A stretch of 64,000 bases of DNA from Methylobacterium sp. Leaf125 (GTDB lineage: Bacteria; Pseudomonadota; Alphaproteobacteria; Rhizobiales; Beijerinckiaceae): the NCBI RefSeq assembly GCF_001423085.1, contig NZ_LMNU01000012.1:256698-320697 (forward strand), read 5' to 3'. The notes under the pieces were generated by a model, which saw only the letters and a program-made list of their open reading frames with translations, had not been told where the DNA came from and did not search any database. Both the position numbers and the translations under genes were made by a program. How positions within the stretch are numbered: position 1 is the first letter of the stretch; each line of letters starts with the position of its first letter. Positions 1 through 8,789 of the stretch are shown here, in pieces.

Positions 1-52
1 TGGATGATCCTCGTACGGCCTGCCCCCATTTGGCGGCCCGGGTTCGACGTTA

Positions 53-510
53 GTGCATCGTCTGTCGCGTGACGATGGCCGGGCGTACGAGCGGCGTTGC
101 GCGGCTCGGTTCGGTTGGCCAGATCACGTCCCCAGTGCAGGCGGCTGGGCGCCGACCGCTGTGTGCGGGCGGACGGTGTTCAAGTGCCTTCGCCCTTGCT
201 CGATCACGACGCTGGCCTCCTTAAGGGTGTCGAACACCTCGCCCTTGAGGCTTGCGCCCGTTGTGCGTGCGATCCTCGACGACATCGTCGGACCCGACGT
301 GGTCGGGCCACTCCGGTCGCGGGCGCACGCACGCGCCGTCGTGCCCCTACTGCAGAGCCAGGGCGATGACGGCCGCGGTCAGGGCGGCCTCGACCTCGAC
401 CAGCACGGCGCAGGCGCGCTGGGTCGAGGGGTTCTGGCCCAGGACGCGCCAGCGAACCGCTCCGATATGCCATGCTCGGCCACGACGTCATCGACACACG
501 CGCGGCAGCG
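53..510 (-). pseudogene. IS3-family transposase OrfB, fragmented
   Basis: Reading the minus strand, recognisable OrfB segments occur in more than one frame. There is one frameshift near 425, a TAG stop near 350, and an internal deletion between about 280 and 260 that removes most of the catalytic core. The C-terminal piece (SLKGEVFDTLKEASVVI then HLNTVRPH) is the usual end of IS407-group transposases. Nothing suggests it is translated. It marks an old insertion at the edge of the accessory region. Confidence 0.6.
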
Positions 511-518
511 AGTCGGGC

Positions 519-827
519 TCAGAAGTTTCCCGAGGCCGCCTCCTTCAAGATTAGTTTCTCCAGTGTCAGGTCGGAGATCGTCCGGCGGAGGCGCTCGTTC
601 TCGGTCTCCAGAGGCCTCAGCTGCTTGATCTGATCACTCTTCAGGCCGCCATACTCGCAACGCCAACAACAAGACGTGATCTCCGTCACCGCGATGGAGC
701 GGATTGCTTCAGCGAACCTCGCATCCAGAGAGACCAAACCATCAACCGAGCGCAGCTTGTCAACAATCCCTTCAGCGGGATGCGTCTTCCGATGCATCAC
801 AACTTCCTCCACATGGCGCGAAGCCAT
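519..827 (-). CDS. IS3-family transposase OrfA (remnant element)
   Basis: 102 aa. It resembles the HTH_Tnp_1 OrfA of IS3 elements: after a variable N-terminal helix region comes the characteristic CEYGGLKSDQIKQLRPLE followed by a leucine-zipper-like helix (ENERLRRTISDLTLEKLILK). The expected downstream OrfB is present only as frameshifted and deleted pieces, so the protein probably has no partner transposase here. The N-terminal helix-turn-helix is diverged from typical OrfA sequences. The ATG start was chosen because it gives a full-length OrfA; no strong ribosome binding site was seen. Confidence 0.6.
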   Translation of the reverse strand: MASRHVEEVVMHRKTHPAEGIVDKLRSVDGLVSLDARFAEAIRSIAVTEITSCCWRCEYGGLKSDQIKQLRPLETENERLRRTISDLTLEKLILKEAASGNF

Positions 828-843
828 GCCTGAGGGAGGACCA

Positions 844-1111
844 CTTTATAGGGTCAGCCCAAAGCCGGTCGTAGAAGACTGGAGCGCGCGCAAGGAACAT
901 CGCATCGAGATCCTCCATTCGACAACCACGGTCGAAAAAGTCAAACCATCGATCATGAATACCGCAGATCTGTTGGCAATGCGATGTATCAGAAAACACT
1001 CGCACTCGATCAATTTACGATTTAATTAAATTGACGGATCTGAATGTCAGACCGGATACGGACGGTTGCGGCGACCTCGACCATGTGCCCGATGATCGCT
1101 TGCCCGAACCC
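844..1111. other. Intergenic, no gene seen
   Basis: AT-richer spacer between the IS3 remnant and the luxR-type gene. It contains a 7-bp inverted repeat (CAATTTA at 1011-1017 and TAAATTG at 1027-1033), which is too AT-rich for a standard terminator. No supported coding sequence was found on either strand. Confidence 0.4.
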
Positions 1112-1831
1112 TCAAAGCAGCTCCCTGCGTGTCGCCTTGACGACGGCTTCCGCGACGCTGGCACAGCCGAGCTTGTGTCGCGCACTGCGTAGGTAGAGTT
1201 GCACGGCGCTGATCGACAGAGCGAGTTCCGAGGCGATCTGCTTGACGTGCCGACCTGAGGCGGTGCGTTCGAGGCATTGCGCCTCGCGCCCCGAGAGGGC
1301 CGGACCCTCGATCCGGTATCCCGACAGGTCCACGGCGCGATCGTGAATGAAGTGCCCGAGCAACTGAAAATCCCGCATGTACAGGAGGCGTCGCGATTTC
1401 CAGTCCGCATCGGCGAGGTTCGACGTCACCGTGAACAGGGCACGCTCTCCGGCCGGGCCCCGCACCGGCAGGGTTACGCCCTGACGGCCGACCCCATACG
1501 CATCCGCCTCCCGAAAGAACCGTTGGACCTCGACGGAGGATCGATCCACATCCAACCAGTCCAAAGGCAGGAATTCCTTGCTGCCCGCTCTGACGGTCGG
1601 ATCTAAAGCGAAGTAGTCTCTCTCGACGTACCGGCGCACCCAGTCGTCTTCGTAAGTCAGGATTAAAATAGGCTCAGGGTCATGCCGGATGGGTATCTTC
1701 AAGGCATGATAGGCGATATTCGCCAATCCCGATTCAGCCGTCATCTTTCTCATGATTGCTTTTAGATCAATCACGGATTTGGCAGTTTGTATTTGCCTTA
1801 AAAACTCTTCAAATTTTCCGTTCAGCGGCAC
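1112..1831 (-). CDS. LuxR-family quorum-sensing regulator (solo)
   Basis: About 240 aa, the usual length for acyl-homoserine-lactone-responsive LuxR/TraR regulators. The N-terminal autoinducer-binding domain (about residues 20-165) keeps the invariant set W64, Y68, D77, P78 and W92, with the same spacing as W57/Y61/D70/P71/W85 of TraR. The C-terminal LuxR-type helix-turn-helix (about 175-238) has LSGREAQCLE and SISAVQLYLRSARHKLG. I chose the GTG at 1831 because a purine-rich CCAGGGGG sits just upstream; the frame stays open to 2071, but that part overlaps the end of the adaptor pseudogene. No luxI synthase gene is in the window, so it looks like a solo receptor. It is intact although the efflux genes upstream of it in the same orientation are decayed. 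The ligand is unknown. Confidence 0.8.
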   Translation of the reverse strand: MPLNGKFEEFLRQIQTAKSVIDLKAIMRKMTAESGLANIAYHALKIPIRHDPEPILILTYEDDWVRRYVERDYFALDPTVRAGSKEFLPLDWLDVDRSSVEVQRFFREADAYGVGRQGVTLPVRGPAGERALFTVTSNLADADWKSRRLLYMRDFQLLGHFIHDRAVDLSGYRIEGPALSGREAQCLERTASGRHVKQIASELALSISAVQLYLRSARHKLGCASVAEAVVKATRRELL

Positions 1832-1958
1832 GCCCACCCCCTGGCGTAGACCTGATACTTGCAAATACAACTCTTTCGATAGGAGTATGTACCATTCAGA
1901 CTGCAGGGTGTGTAGGAAAATGTCTCGGATGAGGGACAGCGTCCGGGCCGCCTCGAGG

Positions 1959-3329
1959 CTAAGGTAGAACGACGAGATCGCCCGTGGCCAAGCCCGAGAG
2001 GATCTCGACCCCCTGCGCGTGCGTGGCACCGAGCGTGACGCTGCGCGACCGCACGGCGCCGCTGCGGCCATCGCGGACTTGCGCGGTCGGGTTCGTCATG
2101 GGATCGCGCACGGCGTCGATCGGAACCACGATCGCCTCCGGATTGCTCGCGAGCCCGATCTGCATCCGGGCGGACATGCCGATGCGAATGCGATCCCGTG
2201 CAGCCCCGGTATTTCCCGGGAAAGCCGCCCGGATCTCGAAGGCCGGCGCGCTCGGAACTCTGGCCTGTGTCAGCTTCAACGCTGATGGCGACGATCTGCC
2301 CAGGAATGGGGTCACCGGGAAAGGCATCACCGCCGATCGGAACGGGCTGCCCGATCCGGAGACGATTGATGCCGATCTCATCGGCCTTGCCGGTCACGAC
2401 CAAGGTGGCGGTGTCGGCGACGGAGTAGATCGCCTGGCCCCGGGTCAATCGCGGACCGGCATCGATCGCAGGAGGCGATTGGGTCCCTTGCGCCGGAAGG
2501 GAAGGGCGGGTGACGATCCCCTCGACGGGTGCGCGCACGATGGCGCCATCGGCCTGAGCCTGGAGGTCGGCGAGGCGGGACGTGGCGTTCTGCAGTTCGA
2601 GGTCGGCGAGGCGGCGGTTGCCGGCGCTGCCGCGTTCCAGCGTGGTCTGAAGGTCGAGCCGGCGCCGGTCGCGGTATTGCGCTGCGAGTCCCGCTGCTGC
2701 ACGAGGCCATCGTACTCGTTGCGGGAGACGATCCCGCGGTCGAGCAGATTCTTCGTCTCCGTGACCTGACGCACGATGACGGCGAGGCTTGCTTCGGCCG
2801 TCTCCTGAGTTCGGCGCGCCCGCGTGACGTCGGGACTCGTGCTACAGCGGTCGAGAAGGTTGATCGCCATCGAACGCTTCAGGAATGCGGCCTGAGCCTC
2901 GCGCAGGCGGCTCTCGATGTCGCCCGTGTCCATCGATCACGAGAACCTCGCCGGCACCGACGCGTGCGCCGCGCTGGACCCGCCGTTCCCGAGTCACACC
3001 ACCGAAGGGGGCGAGGGCCGCGACGATCTCGCCCGGCCCGACGGTGCCGATCAGCGTCAACGTGGTGGCCATCGCGACCGGCGCGACCGCGATGGCCTGC
3101 TGCCCGGCCGGTGCAAGGGCACTGGAATTCAGCCGTTGCGGCGCAGCGGCTGCCAGACCGGTCCGGTCTAGGGGCGGTGGAGCTGGCGGGGTCCAGAACC
3201 AGCCGAAGCCGGCGAGTGCGATCATGGCCCCCACGCCAGCAACAGTAGCCCGCGGGGTTTGCGCGGCGATTTGCCGGCGCGCGGTGCGGCGTCGGCCGGG
3301 GGTGTCACATGGAAAGCAATGTCGGACAC
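1959..3329 (-). pseudogene. RND/ABC-type membrane fusion protein (HlyD/MacA-like), frameshifted
   Basis: Periplasmic adaptor of a tripartite efflux pump. The gene would start at the GTG at 3329, overlapping the end of the outer-membrane-factor gene. A lysine/arginine-rich N-terminus and membrane anchor follow, but a G-run near 3231 is one base short and shifts frame (LLLLAWG then AMIALAGFGWFW). Further shifts occur near 2925 and 2675 (inside the coiled-coil hairpin) and near 2270. Recognisable pieces include GGVTRERRVQRGARVGAGE, GAIVRAPVEGIVTRP and, at the C-terminal barrel, IGMSARMQIGL. The natural stop seems to be at 1959. Four independent shifts make this a true pseudogene rather than a sequencing slip. 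Confidence 0.8.
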
Positions 3330-4785
3330 CGGATTCGCCGCGTCCACGAGTCTTGCAGGGCGAGGTGCGATGTGTCGAGCGTCGCTGCCAGTCGCACGTC
3401 CAGCAGCGTCAGGGCGTTGAGGTAGCCGATCAGCGCCCCGAGTTGCTGGCTCTCGGACGCGCGCAGATCGTTCACCAGGGCGCGGACCTGGAAGTTGGCG
3501 GAGCGCCCGACCTTGAGCTTCTACTTCTCGATCTCGACCGCCTTGATGGCCAACTTGCGCGCCCGTCGAGCGTCTTCGAGCTGACGCCAGCGAATGTCGA
3601 TGTCGGTCGCGGAGTTGCGGATCTGGAGCTCGACGCCCTGACGGATGGTTTCGCGCTGCAGCTCTGCGTTCTGGAGATTGGTGGTGGCCTGGACGTAGGG
3701 CTGCTCGCGGCGCAGGTCGTTGAGCGGCGCATTGAAGGCGAGCCCGACCGTGAAATCGGAGATTCCGGCGGAACTGCCGAGTACGCCGCTGATGCTGCTG
3801 CGCCCGAGCGAGCCGGTGCCGAACACCGAGAGGTCCCAGAGGCGCTCGTTCTGTGCGACGACGATCCCGAGCTTGTTCTGCTCGATGACGTCGAGCTAGC
3901 TGAGGTAATCCGGGCGCTGGGCGAGGGCGATCCGCATCAGGTCGGGCAGGGCCGTCATCACCCGCGACGGCGTGGTGCTCTCGCGCGGTTGGCGAGGTCG
4001 GCCTCAATCTGGACGATGTCGACCGCGGCCATGCGGCCGGCCCTGATCAGGGCGCGGTTGATCTCGATCAGGTTCTCGGCACGGTCGACCGAGGCCTTGG
4101 CGATCCTGACCTCTTCCTGGGCGCGCAGCAGATCGCGATCGGCCAAGATCACGCCCCCGATCGTCTCGGATACCGTGGCGATGAGCCGGAGCCGGTTGAT
4201 CCGCTCGCCGAGCCGGGCCGAGCGCACGGGGGCCAGGGTGACCTCTGTGCCGGCGCCGCGCAGGAGGGGCTGGGAAACCAAGAGCAGGCCGGCGGAGCGG
4301 CGGGCCAGAATGCCGAGGGTGTCGGTGGTCTGGTCGGCCCAGGAGAAGCCCACGGTGGCTCCGGTGGGCAGCAGGGTCGTCACCCCCGGCGTCACGTTCA
4401 CGCTCGTGGTGGTGATGCCGGCGATCCGCTGGCGCACGGCACCGCCGGAGACGCCGAACTGCGGGGTGAAGCGGTCCTCGACGACATGCAGGTCGAACTT
4501 CTGCGCGATCCGGTCGATCTGTGCGCTGCGGATGGTGCGGTTGTTGCGCAGGGCCAGGAACACGGTGTCGGCCACGCCGAAGGGGATCTCGCCATCACGG
4601 GTCGGCCCCCCAGTCTTGGCGGCCTTCTCGGGCTCCGAGCGCCGGGAGGACGGAACCGGCGGCACGGGCTTGGTCACGTGCTTCGGCGTCGCGGCCGGAC
4701 GGACGGGATCGGCATGAGCGCCGCGCGGCACGACGGCGAGGGCCGCGACTAGGATCAGACCCGTGATCCGGGCAGGGCGGCACAT
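3305..4785 (-). pseudogene. TolC-like outer membrane efflux protein, broken
   Basis: The first 270 or so codons are open: a signal peptide (LILVAALAVVPRGAHA), then OEP-type sequence including FLALRNNRTIRSAQIDR and the ASVDRAENLIEINRALI helix. A frameshift near 3980 follows, then in-frame TAG stops near 3897 (after PDYLS) and near 3520 (after IEK). Homologous sequence continues between and after these lesions to about 3305, so a full gene of roughly 490 codons once existed. It would have been the outer-membrane channel for the ABC exporter encoded upstream. Confidence 0.8.
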
Positions 4786-4790
4786 GCGAC

Positions 4791-5993
4791 CTACTCCGCG
4801 CGCAGGGCGGCGATGGGATCGAGCCGGGCGGCTCGGGCGGCCGGATAGCTGCCGAAGAACAGCCCGACGGCAAGCGCCATGCCGCCCCCGAGCGGCAGAG
4901 CGAGGGGCGCAGCCAGGAAGGACCAGCCCGAGGCCTCGGCGAAGAGCCAGCCGGCCAGCGTGCCGAGGCCGGTGCCGAGGAGTGAGCCGAGGGCGGCCAG
5001 GATCAGGGCCTCAGTTAGGAACATGGTGCGGATGTCCCGCCGCCGGGCGCCGATGGCGAGCCGCAGACCGATCTCGCGGCGCCGCTCCATGACGCTCATC
5101 AGCATGACGTTCATGACGCCGACGCCCCCGACGACGAGCGAGACGGCCCCGATGGCGAGCAGCAGCAGGCCGTAGACGCGCATCTGCTGCTCGAGCCCGT
5201 CGATGAGCTGGCGGGCGGTCTGGACCTGAACATCGCCGGGACGCAGCCGGGCGTGGAAGTAGTCGGCGACCCGCGCGGCGATCGCCCGGTCATCGGCTCC
5301 GGGCGCGAGACGTGCGGCCACGGTGGTGATCTGCGGGTCGGGCACCAGGCGCCGCGCGGTCCCGAACGGGATCACGGCGGAGCGGTTGAGATCGAGGCTG
5401 AGCAGGGGGACGGGAAAGGCGGGGCCGAGCACGCCGACGACCGTCAGCACCTGGTCGTCCATCCGGACGGGATCGCCGATCCGGACCGGACGGCCGGCCG
5501 CGGCGGCCATATCCCGGGTGAGATCGGCGCCGAGGACGACGAAAGGGGCGAAGCCGTCGAGTTCGGAGGTGCGGCGCCCTTGGGCGACGGCCACCTTGGC
5601 GAGGGCGTAAAGGCCATCTGTAACCGCGACGAGGTTCGCCTGGATCGTGGCGCCGCCCGCCCGGATCATCGTGCCGGTGGCGATGAAGGGCACCGCTTGC
5701 GCGATGCCGAGGCCCTGCGACGGCAGGGCCCGGACCGTCTCCAGCGGCAGGATCGTGGGGGTGGTCCCCTCGCCGCGGGGCGTGATCGCGACGAGGTCGA
5801 CGCCCATCACCTCGAACTGGCGCAGGGCCTCGGCGGGAGCGTTGTGACCGACGAGGAGCATGGCGATCACCGCGGCGGTGCCAATCGCGATGCCGGTGAG
5901 GGCGAGCAGGGTGCGGCCCTTCAGGGCCTGGAGGTTGCTCACACCGTCGAGGACGACCTCGCGGAACGGAGCGAGGCCCCGCGACCCGCTCAC
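4791..5993 (-). CDS. MacB/FtsX-type ABC transporter permease
   Basis: About 400 aa with the MacB topology: one N-terminal membrane segment (LLALTGIAIGTAAVIAMLLV), a long periplasmic domain, and three C-terminal membrane segments. The FtsX-like signature is VMNVMLMSVMERRREIGLRLAIGARRRDI, split here as VMNVMLMSVMERRREIG and IGARRRDIRTMF. The open frame reaches 6002, but the GTG at 5993 overlaps the TGA of the ATPase gene (GTGA), a common arrangement for translational coupling, so I prefer it. The frame is intact. Because the adaptor, channel and ATPase of the same operon are all damaged, the permease is probably not part of a working pump. Confidence 0.85.
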   Translation of the reverse strand: MSGSRGLAPFREVVLDGVSNLQALKGRTLLALTGIAIGTAAVIAMLLVGHNAPAEALRQFEVMGVDLVAITPRGEGTTPTILPLETVRALPSQGLGIAQAVPFIATGTMIRAGGATIQANLVAVTDGLYALAKVAVAQGRRTSELDGFAPFVVLGADLTRDMAAAAGRPVRIGDPVRMDDQVLTVVGVLGPAFPVPLLSLDLNRSAVIPFGTARRLVPDPQITTVAARLAPGADDRAIAARVADYFHARLRPGDVQVQTARQLIDGLEQQMRVYGLLLLAIGAVSLVVGGVGVMNVMLMSVMERRREIGLRLAIGARRRDIRTMFLTEALILAALGSLLGTGLGTLAGWLFAEASGWSFLAAPLALPLGGGMALAVGLFFGSYPAARAARLDPIAALRAE

Positions 5994-6694
5994 AGCAGGC
6001 ACACGGCGTCGCGCAGCGCGCCCCTGTTGTCGTCGCGGACGCGGCCGGCGCGCATGACGATGCGGCGCGGGCAGCGCGCGGCGATCGTAGGATCGTGGGT
6101 GACGATTACGACGGTCACGCCGTGTTCGCCGTTCAGGGTGAGGAACAGGGCCATGATGTCGTCGGCCGCCTGGCTGTCGAGGTTGCCGGTCGGCTCGTCC
6201 GCGAGCAGGAGCGGTGGGTTCCCGACGATGGCCCGGGCGACGGCGACCCGCTGGCGCTGCCCGCCCGACATCTCCTCGGGATGATGGCCGGCACGCGCGG
6301 CGAGGCCGACCCGCTCCAGGGCCGTGGCGGCCAAGGCGCGCCGCTCCACCTTGCCCATCCCGCGGTAGAGGAGGGGCAAGGCGACGTTGTCGCGGGCGGA
6401 GAGGCGCGGCAGCAGGTGGAAGGCCTGGAAGACGAAGCCGAACAGGCGGTTGCGAAGCGCTGCGGTCGCGTCGTCCCGCAACGCCGCCGTATCGGTCCCG
6501 TCGAGGCGGATGGTGCCTTCATCGGGCTGGTCGAGCAGGCCGATCAGGTTCATCAGCGTCGTCTTGCGGGAGCCCGAAGCGCCCGTGAGGGCGCAGAGCT
6601 CCCCGCGCCGAACTTCCTGGTTCACCCGGGTGAGCACGGGCAGCGAGCACGCACGACCGCGATAGGTCTTCGTGACGTTCTCGATGCTCAGCAT
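5990..6694 (-). CDS. ABC transporter ATP-binding protein (MacB/LolD type) with altered Walker A
   Basis: About 234 aa from the ATG at 6694 (MLSIENVTKTY). An in-frame upstream ATG at 6766 is possible but adds non-family sequence. The signature MSGGQRQRVAVARAI, Walker B LLLADEPTG, a Q-loop (FVFQAFHLLPRLS) and the H-loop THD are all present. The Walker A reads GASGSRKTT instead of GxSGSGKST: the glycine before the catalytic lysine is Arg43 (codon CGC at 6566-6568, one base from GGC). This position forms the phosphate loop, so nucleotide binding is expected to be impaired. First gene of the decayed efflux operon. Confidence 0.85.
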   Translation of the reverse strand: MLSIENVTKTYRGRACSLPVLTRVNQEVRRGELCALTGASGSRKTTLMNLIGLLDQPDEGTIRLDGTDTAALRDDATAALRNRLFGFVFQAFHLLPRLSARDNVALPLLYRGMGKVERRALAATALERVGLAARAGHHPEEMSGGQRQRVAVARAIVGNPPLLLADEPTGNLDSQAADDIMALFLTLNGEHGVTVVIVTHDPTIAARCPRRIVMRAGRVRDDNRGALRDAVCLL

Positions 6695-6712
6695 GGGCCG
6701 CAGCGCATCCGG

Positions 6713-6732
6713 ACCTGTCCATGTAGGCAGGA
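6713..6732. promoter_or_regulatory. Candidate lux-box-like operator
   Basis: ACCTG-N10-CAGGA, matching the lux-box layout (consensus ACCTG-N10-CAGGT) in nine of ten flank positions. It lies 19-38 bases upstream of the preferred ATPase start, at the head of the operon whose last gene is a LuxR-type regulator. The inner bases are only partly symmetric. Chance occurrence in 64 kb is possible. Confidence 0.35.
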
Positions 6733-7053
6733 GTCGGAGCGCGCGTGCCTTATCCTTCAGCCGCAAACTCTCAATCTATTATTTCATCAGATTGACAAAC
6801 AATATTTGGCCTAGTCCTCACCTGAAACGAGTGTCGCATAAGTAGCTTGCAGACCTCTCATACGCGTTCCGTGATTACGTCTCCTATAAATTTAAATTAA
6901 TTTTCTTCGCCACTCATCTGATTTGAAATTGCGCGCAGACACAAAAGGTTATGTCCGTCAATCTCTCATCTTATCAGTTGCAGGCGGCTGATCGTTCTCG
7001 GCATTTGATATTGCGCTCAGAGGAAGCGACCACAAAAGCGAGAGGACTGAACA
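6733..7053. other. AT-rich intergenic region
   Basis: Markedly AT-richer than the rest of the window (for example ATAAATTTAAATTAAT near 6885-6905). It separates the leftward efflux operon from rightward genes, so it should hold divergent promoters, but I could not assign -10/-35 elements. The composition suggests acquired DNA. Confidence 0.4.
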
Positions 7054-7470
7054 ATGCGGATCTCACAGCTCGCTCGCGCGACCGTTACCGCCGGGGCCCT
7101 GCCGTCCAGGCTCGCTGGGGCGAGCGCGGCATAGGCAGCCACGCTCCAATGGAGGATCACCGACAACTTCGGGTCGACGATCACCCTCGACACGTCGTCC
7201 TGCACGTCGGGCACCTACGTGTCGGCGCCCTTCTCGATCTCGAACGGCAGTACGGTCACGGTGAGCGCGACCACATCGGGAACGACGGATTACTGCAATC
7301 TCCGCTATCTGAACGGCATCTACGGCTGCCAGTTCCAAGTACAGGTCAGTTCGGTCGGCGCGTACGCATCGGCAAACGCCTACAAGGGATCCAACGGCAG
7401 CCCGCAGTGTCCTTACACCGACAATTCAACGACAGGTGCTGGCTCGGGAACATTCCGGTTCACTCTTTGA
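7054..7470 (+). pseudogene. Small exported protein interrupted by an amber codon in its signal peptide
   Basis: ATG at 7054 is preceded by GAGAGGA with good spacing. It encodes a signal peptide (MRISQLARATVTAGALPS to AGASAA), then TAG at 7132-7134. The same frame continues without another stop for about 110 codons to 7470 as a Ser/Thr/Asn/Gly-rich domain containing four cysteines and ending GSGTFRFTL. The codon falls exactly at the predicted signal-peptidase site, so the uninterrupted protein would have been an exported protein of about 138 aa, probably with two disulfides. A shorter frame from the ATG at 7219 would lack a signal. I do not recognise the family. Confidence 0.6.
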
Positions 7471-7638
7471 GTATTCATATCAGATCAGTATTGAGGATCG
7501 GCGCCGCTTTCACGCCGCCGATCTTTGCGCGTCCAAAAAAGGCATTCCGGCAAGCTCATCATGCCGGCAGAGCCGGCGCGACGATGTGACATACGCGCAA
7601 GATGCCGGCGGGCCAATGGTCAGACGAGGGGGAAGTCC

Positions 7639-8379
7639 GTGATCAGCACTTTGAACAATCTTCTGGGAACGAACACGTCTTCCGCAGCGAGCCAAGCACA
7701 GGGTGCAGCCGCAACCGCGCCGAAAAACACTGGCGGCGCACTTCAAAAGCCAACCTCCTCCGCGATCGGACCCGCCACACAGGTAGATATTTCAGATCGA
7801 GCCAAAACTATTTTGGAGCAAAACCAGAGCAGCATGACAGCTCTCGAGAAATTGCGATCTGTCATTGGCGTGCTGAAGGATCAGGTCAACAGCGCAGACC
7901 ACAAAATATCTCCAGACGCCGACAAAGATCAATCATCCAGCGCGACATATCCGCTTGGCATGAAGATGCTTGAACAAGTTGATAAATATATTATGAAGCA
8001 AAATACCAGTAAGGACGGGTCAATCTCCAGCTATAACGTCACAGTCAAAGACATTTCTTTGCTTCCAAGAACACAGAAAGAGATTGACTATTGGTACAAA
8101 AATGAGGGCGCAGATTTTATCGCGGGCGACTTTGAAGGCAGCAGCGCTGAATACCGAGAGATGACCCAGGCAATAAAAGACAGGGAGATCGAATTCATCG
8201 ACGCCAAGGAAATACCAGACCTGAATTACCACAACAAGGCTACTTTCCAAGGCGGCGAAGGCGGCAGCGCTCCTGGTCTTACGAGAAGCTATAACACGCA
8301 CTCGGCGATCTTTAAGGACCCTGAGAAAGGATATTTCCCGATGGCTGACGGCACTGTTATATCGTGGAAGAAGCAATAG
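7639..8379 (+). CDS. Unrecognised protein, paralogue A of a local family
   Basis: 246 aa from GTG at 7639, chosen because GAGGGGGA lies just upstream; the frame is open from 7525. No signal peptide or membrane segment is visible. The N-terminus (about 1-50) is Ala/Ser/Thr-rich and low-complexity, followed by VDISDRAKTILEQ and a charged C-terminal half. The gene at 8790 shares the start (MI-S/T-TL..LL), the V-D/E-IS-D/E..AKT motif, and a later block around QAIKDREIEFIDAKEI, so the two are paralogues. Composition is AT-richer than the core genes. Function unknown; the family fold cannot be inferred from sequence alone. Confidence 0.65.
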   Translation: MISTLNNLLGTNTSSAASQAQGAAATAPKNTGGALQKPTSSAIGPATQVDISDRAKTILEQNQSSMTALEKLRSVIGVLKDQVNSADHKISPDADKDQSSSATYPLGMKMLEQVDKYIMKQNTSKDGSISSYNVTVKDISLLPRTQKEIDYWYKNEGADFIAGDFEGSSAEYREMTQAIKDREIEFIDAKEIPDLNYHNKATFQGGEGGSAPGLTRSYNTHSAIFKDPEKGYFPMADGTVISWKKQ

Positions 8380-8491
8380 TGCTGGCGACACATCGCAGAA
8401 CTCTATCGGCGACATGAAGAAGGCGGTCGACTCCGATCGCGCCATGGCGATATGGACCGCGGATCAGGGCGATGTCTACCTGAAATGGTAG
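8372..8491 (+). pseudogene. 3' remnant of a third paralogue of the same family
   Basis: In the +1 frame relative to paralogue A, and starting at its very end, about 37 codons read GDTSQNSIGDMKKAVDS then RAMAIWTADQGDVYLKW and a stop. This matches the last residues of paralogue B (GGTSQNPVGDTKKTIDS, then RALARWTADRGNVYLSW). Paralogue A has its own related ending (DGTVISWKKQ), so this is a left-over 3' end from another copy, not a simple frameshift of A. Confidence 0.6.
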
Positions 8492-8789
8492 AATGCAGAG
8501 GCCTCGGGGCGCTCCCCCGGAAGCTGTTTCAAACTCCTCGAGCCGCGCTCGCTCTATCAGTAGCCGACCTCGACCGGCTGCTTTTAGGAGTGCGCAGCGA
8601 TGATTGGCCTGCCCTCGCGACAATAACGACCGGAGCCCTCGGATTGCTGGAGCAGCGATGCGACTCGATCTGTTCGCCAACGCCTTAATACTGGTGGCAG
8701 GCCAGCTCCTGCCGCAGACCATCATCGGTCGCGGGTGATCTATACTTAAAAAATGGATATTTTTCTCCTATGAAATAAACGAGGAGACC
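8492..8789. other. Intergenic, no gene seen
   Basis: About 300 bases between the paralogue remnant and the next family member. No supported coding sequence on either strand. Its last part (8740-8785) is AT-rich and leads into the GAGGAGACC ribosome binding site of the next gene. Confidence 0.4.

Larger units (their letters stand above)
17..843 (-). mobile_element. Degraded IS3-family element (IS407-like)
   Basis: An OrfA-like frame is followed on the same strand by broken OrfB pieces. The OrfB pieces read LLSPTRCRACVDDVV, then (frameshifted) RVLGQNPSTQRA, then an amber stop, then RPRPEWPDHVGSDDVV, and finally SLKGEVFDTLKEA with RRHLNTVRPH. These are landmarks of IS3-family integrase-type transposases. 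The stretch between the DDVV piece and SLKGEVF is missing, so most of the DDE core is deleted. Weakly matching ends, a CCTGCCCCCAT-like sequence near 17 and its imperfect inverted partner near 828-843, may be the terminal repeats. No convincing 3-bp target duplication was seen. The element is non-functional. The boundaries are inference. Confidence 0.6.
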
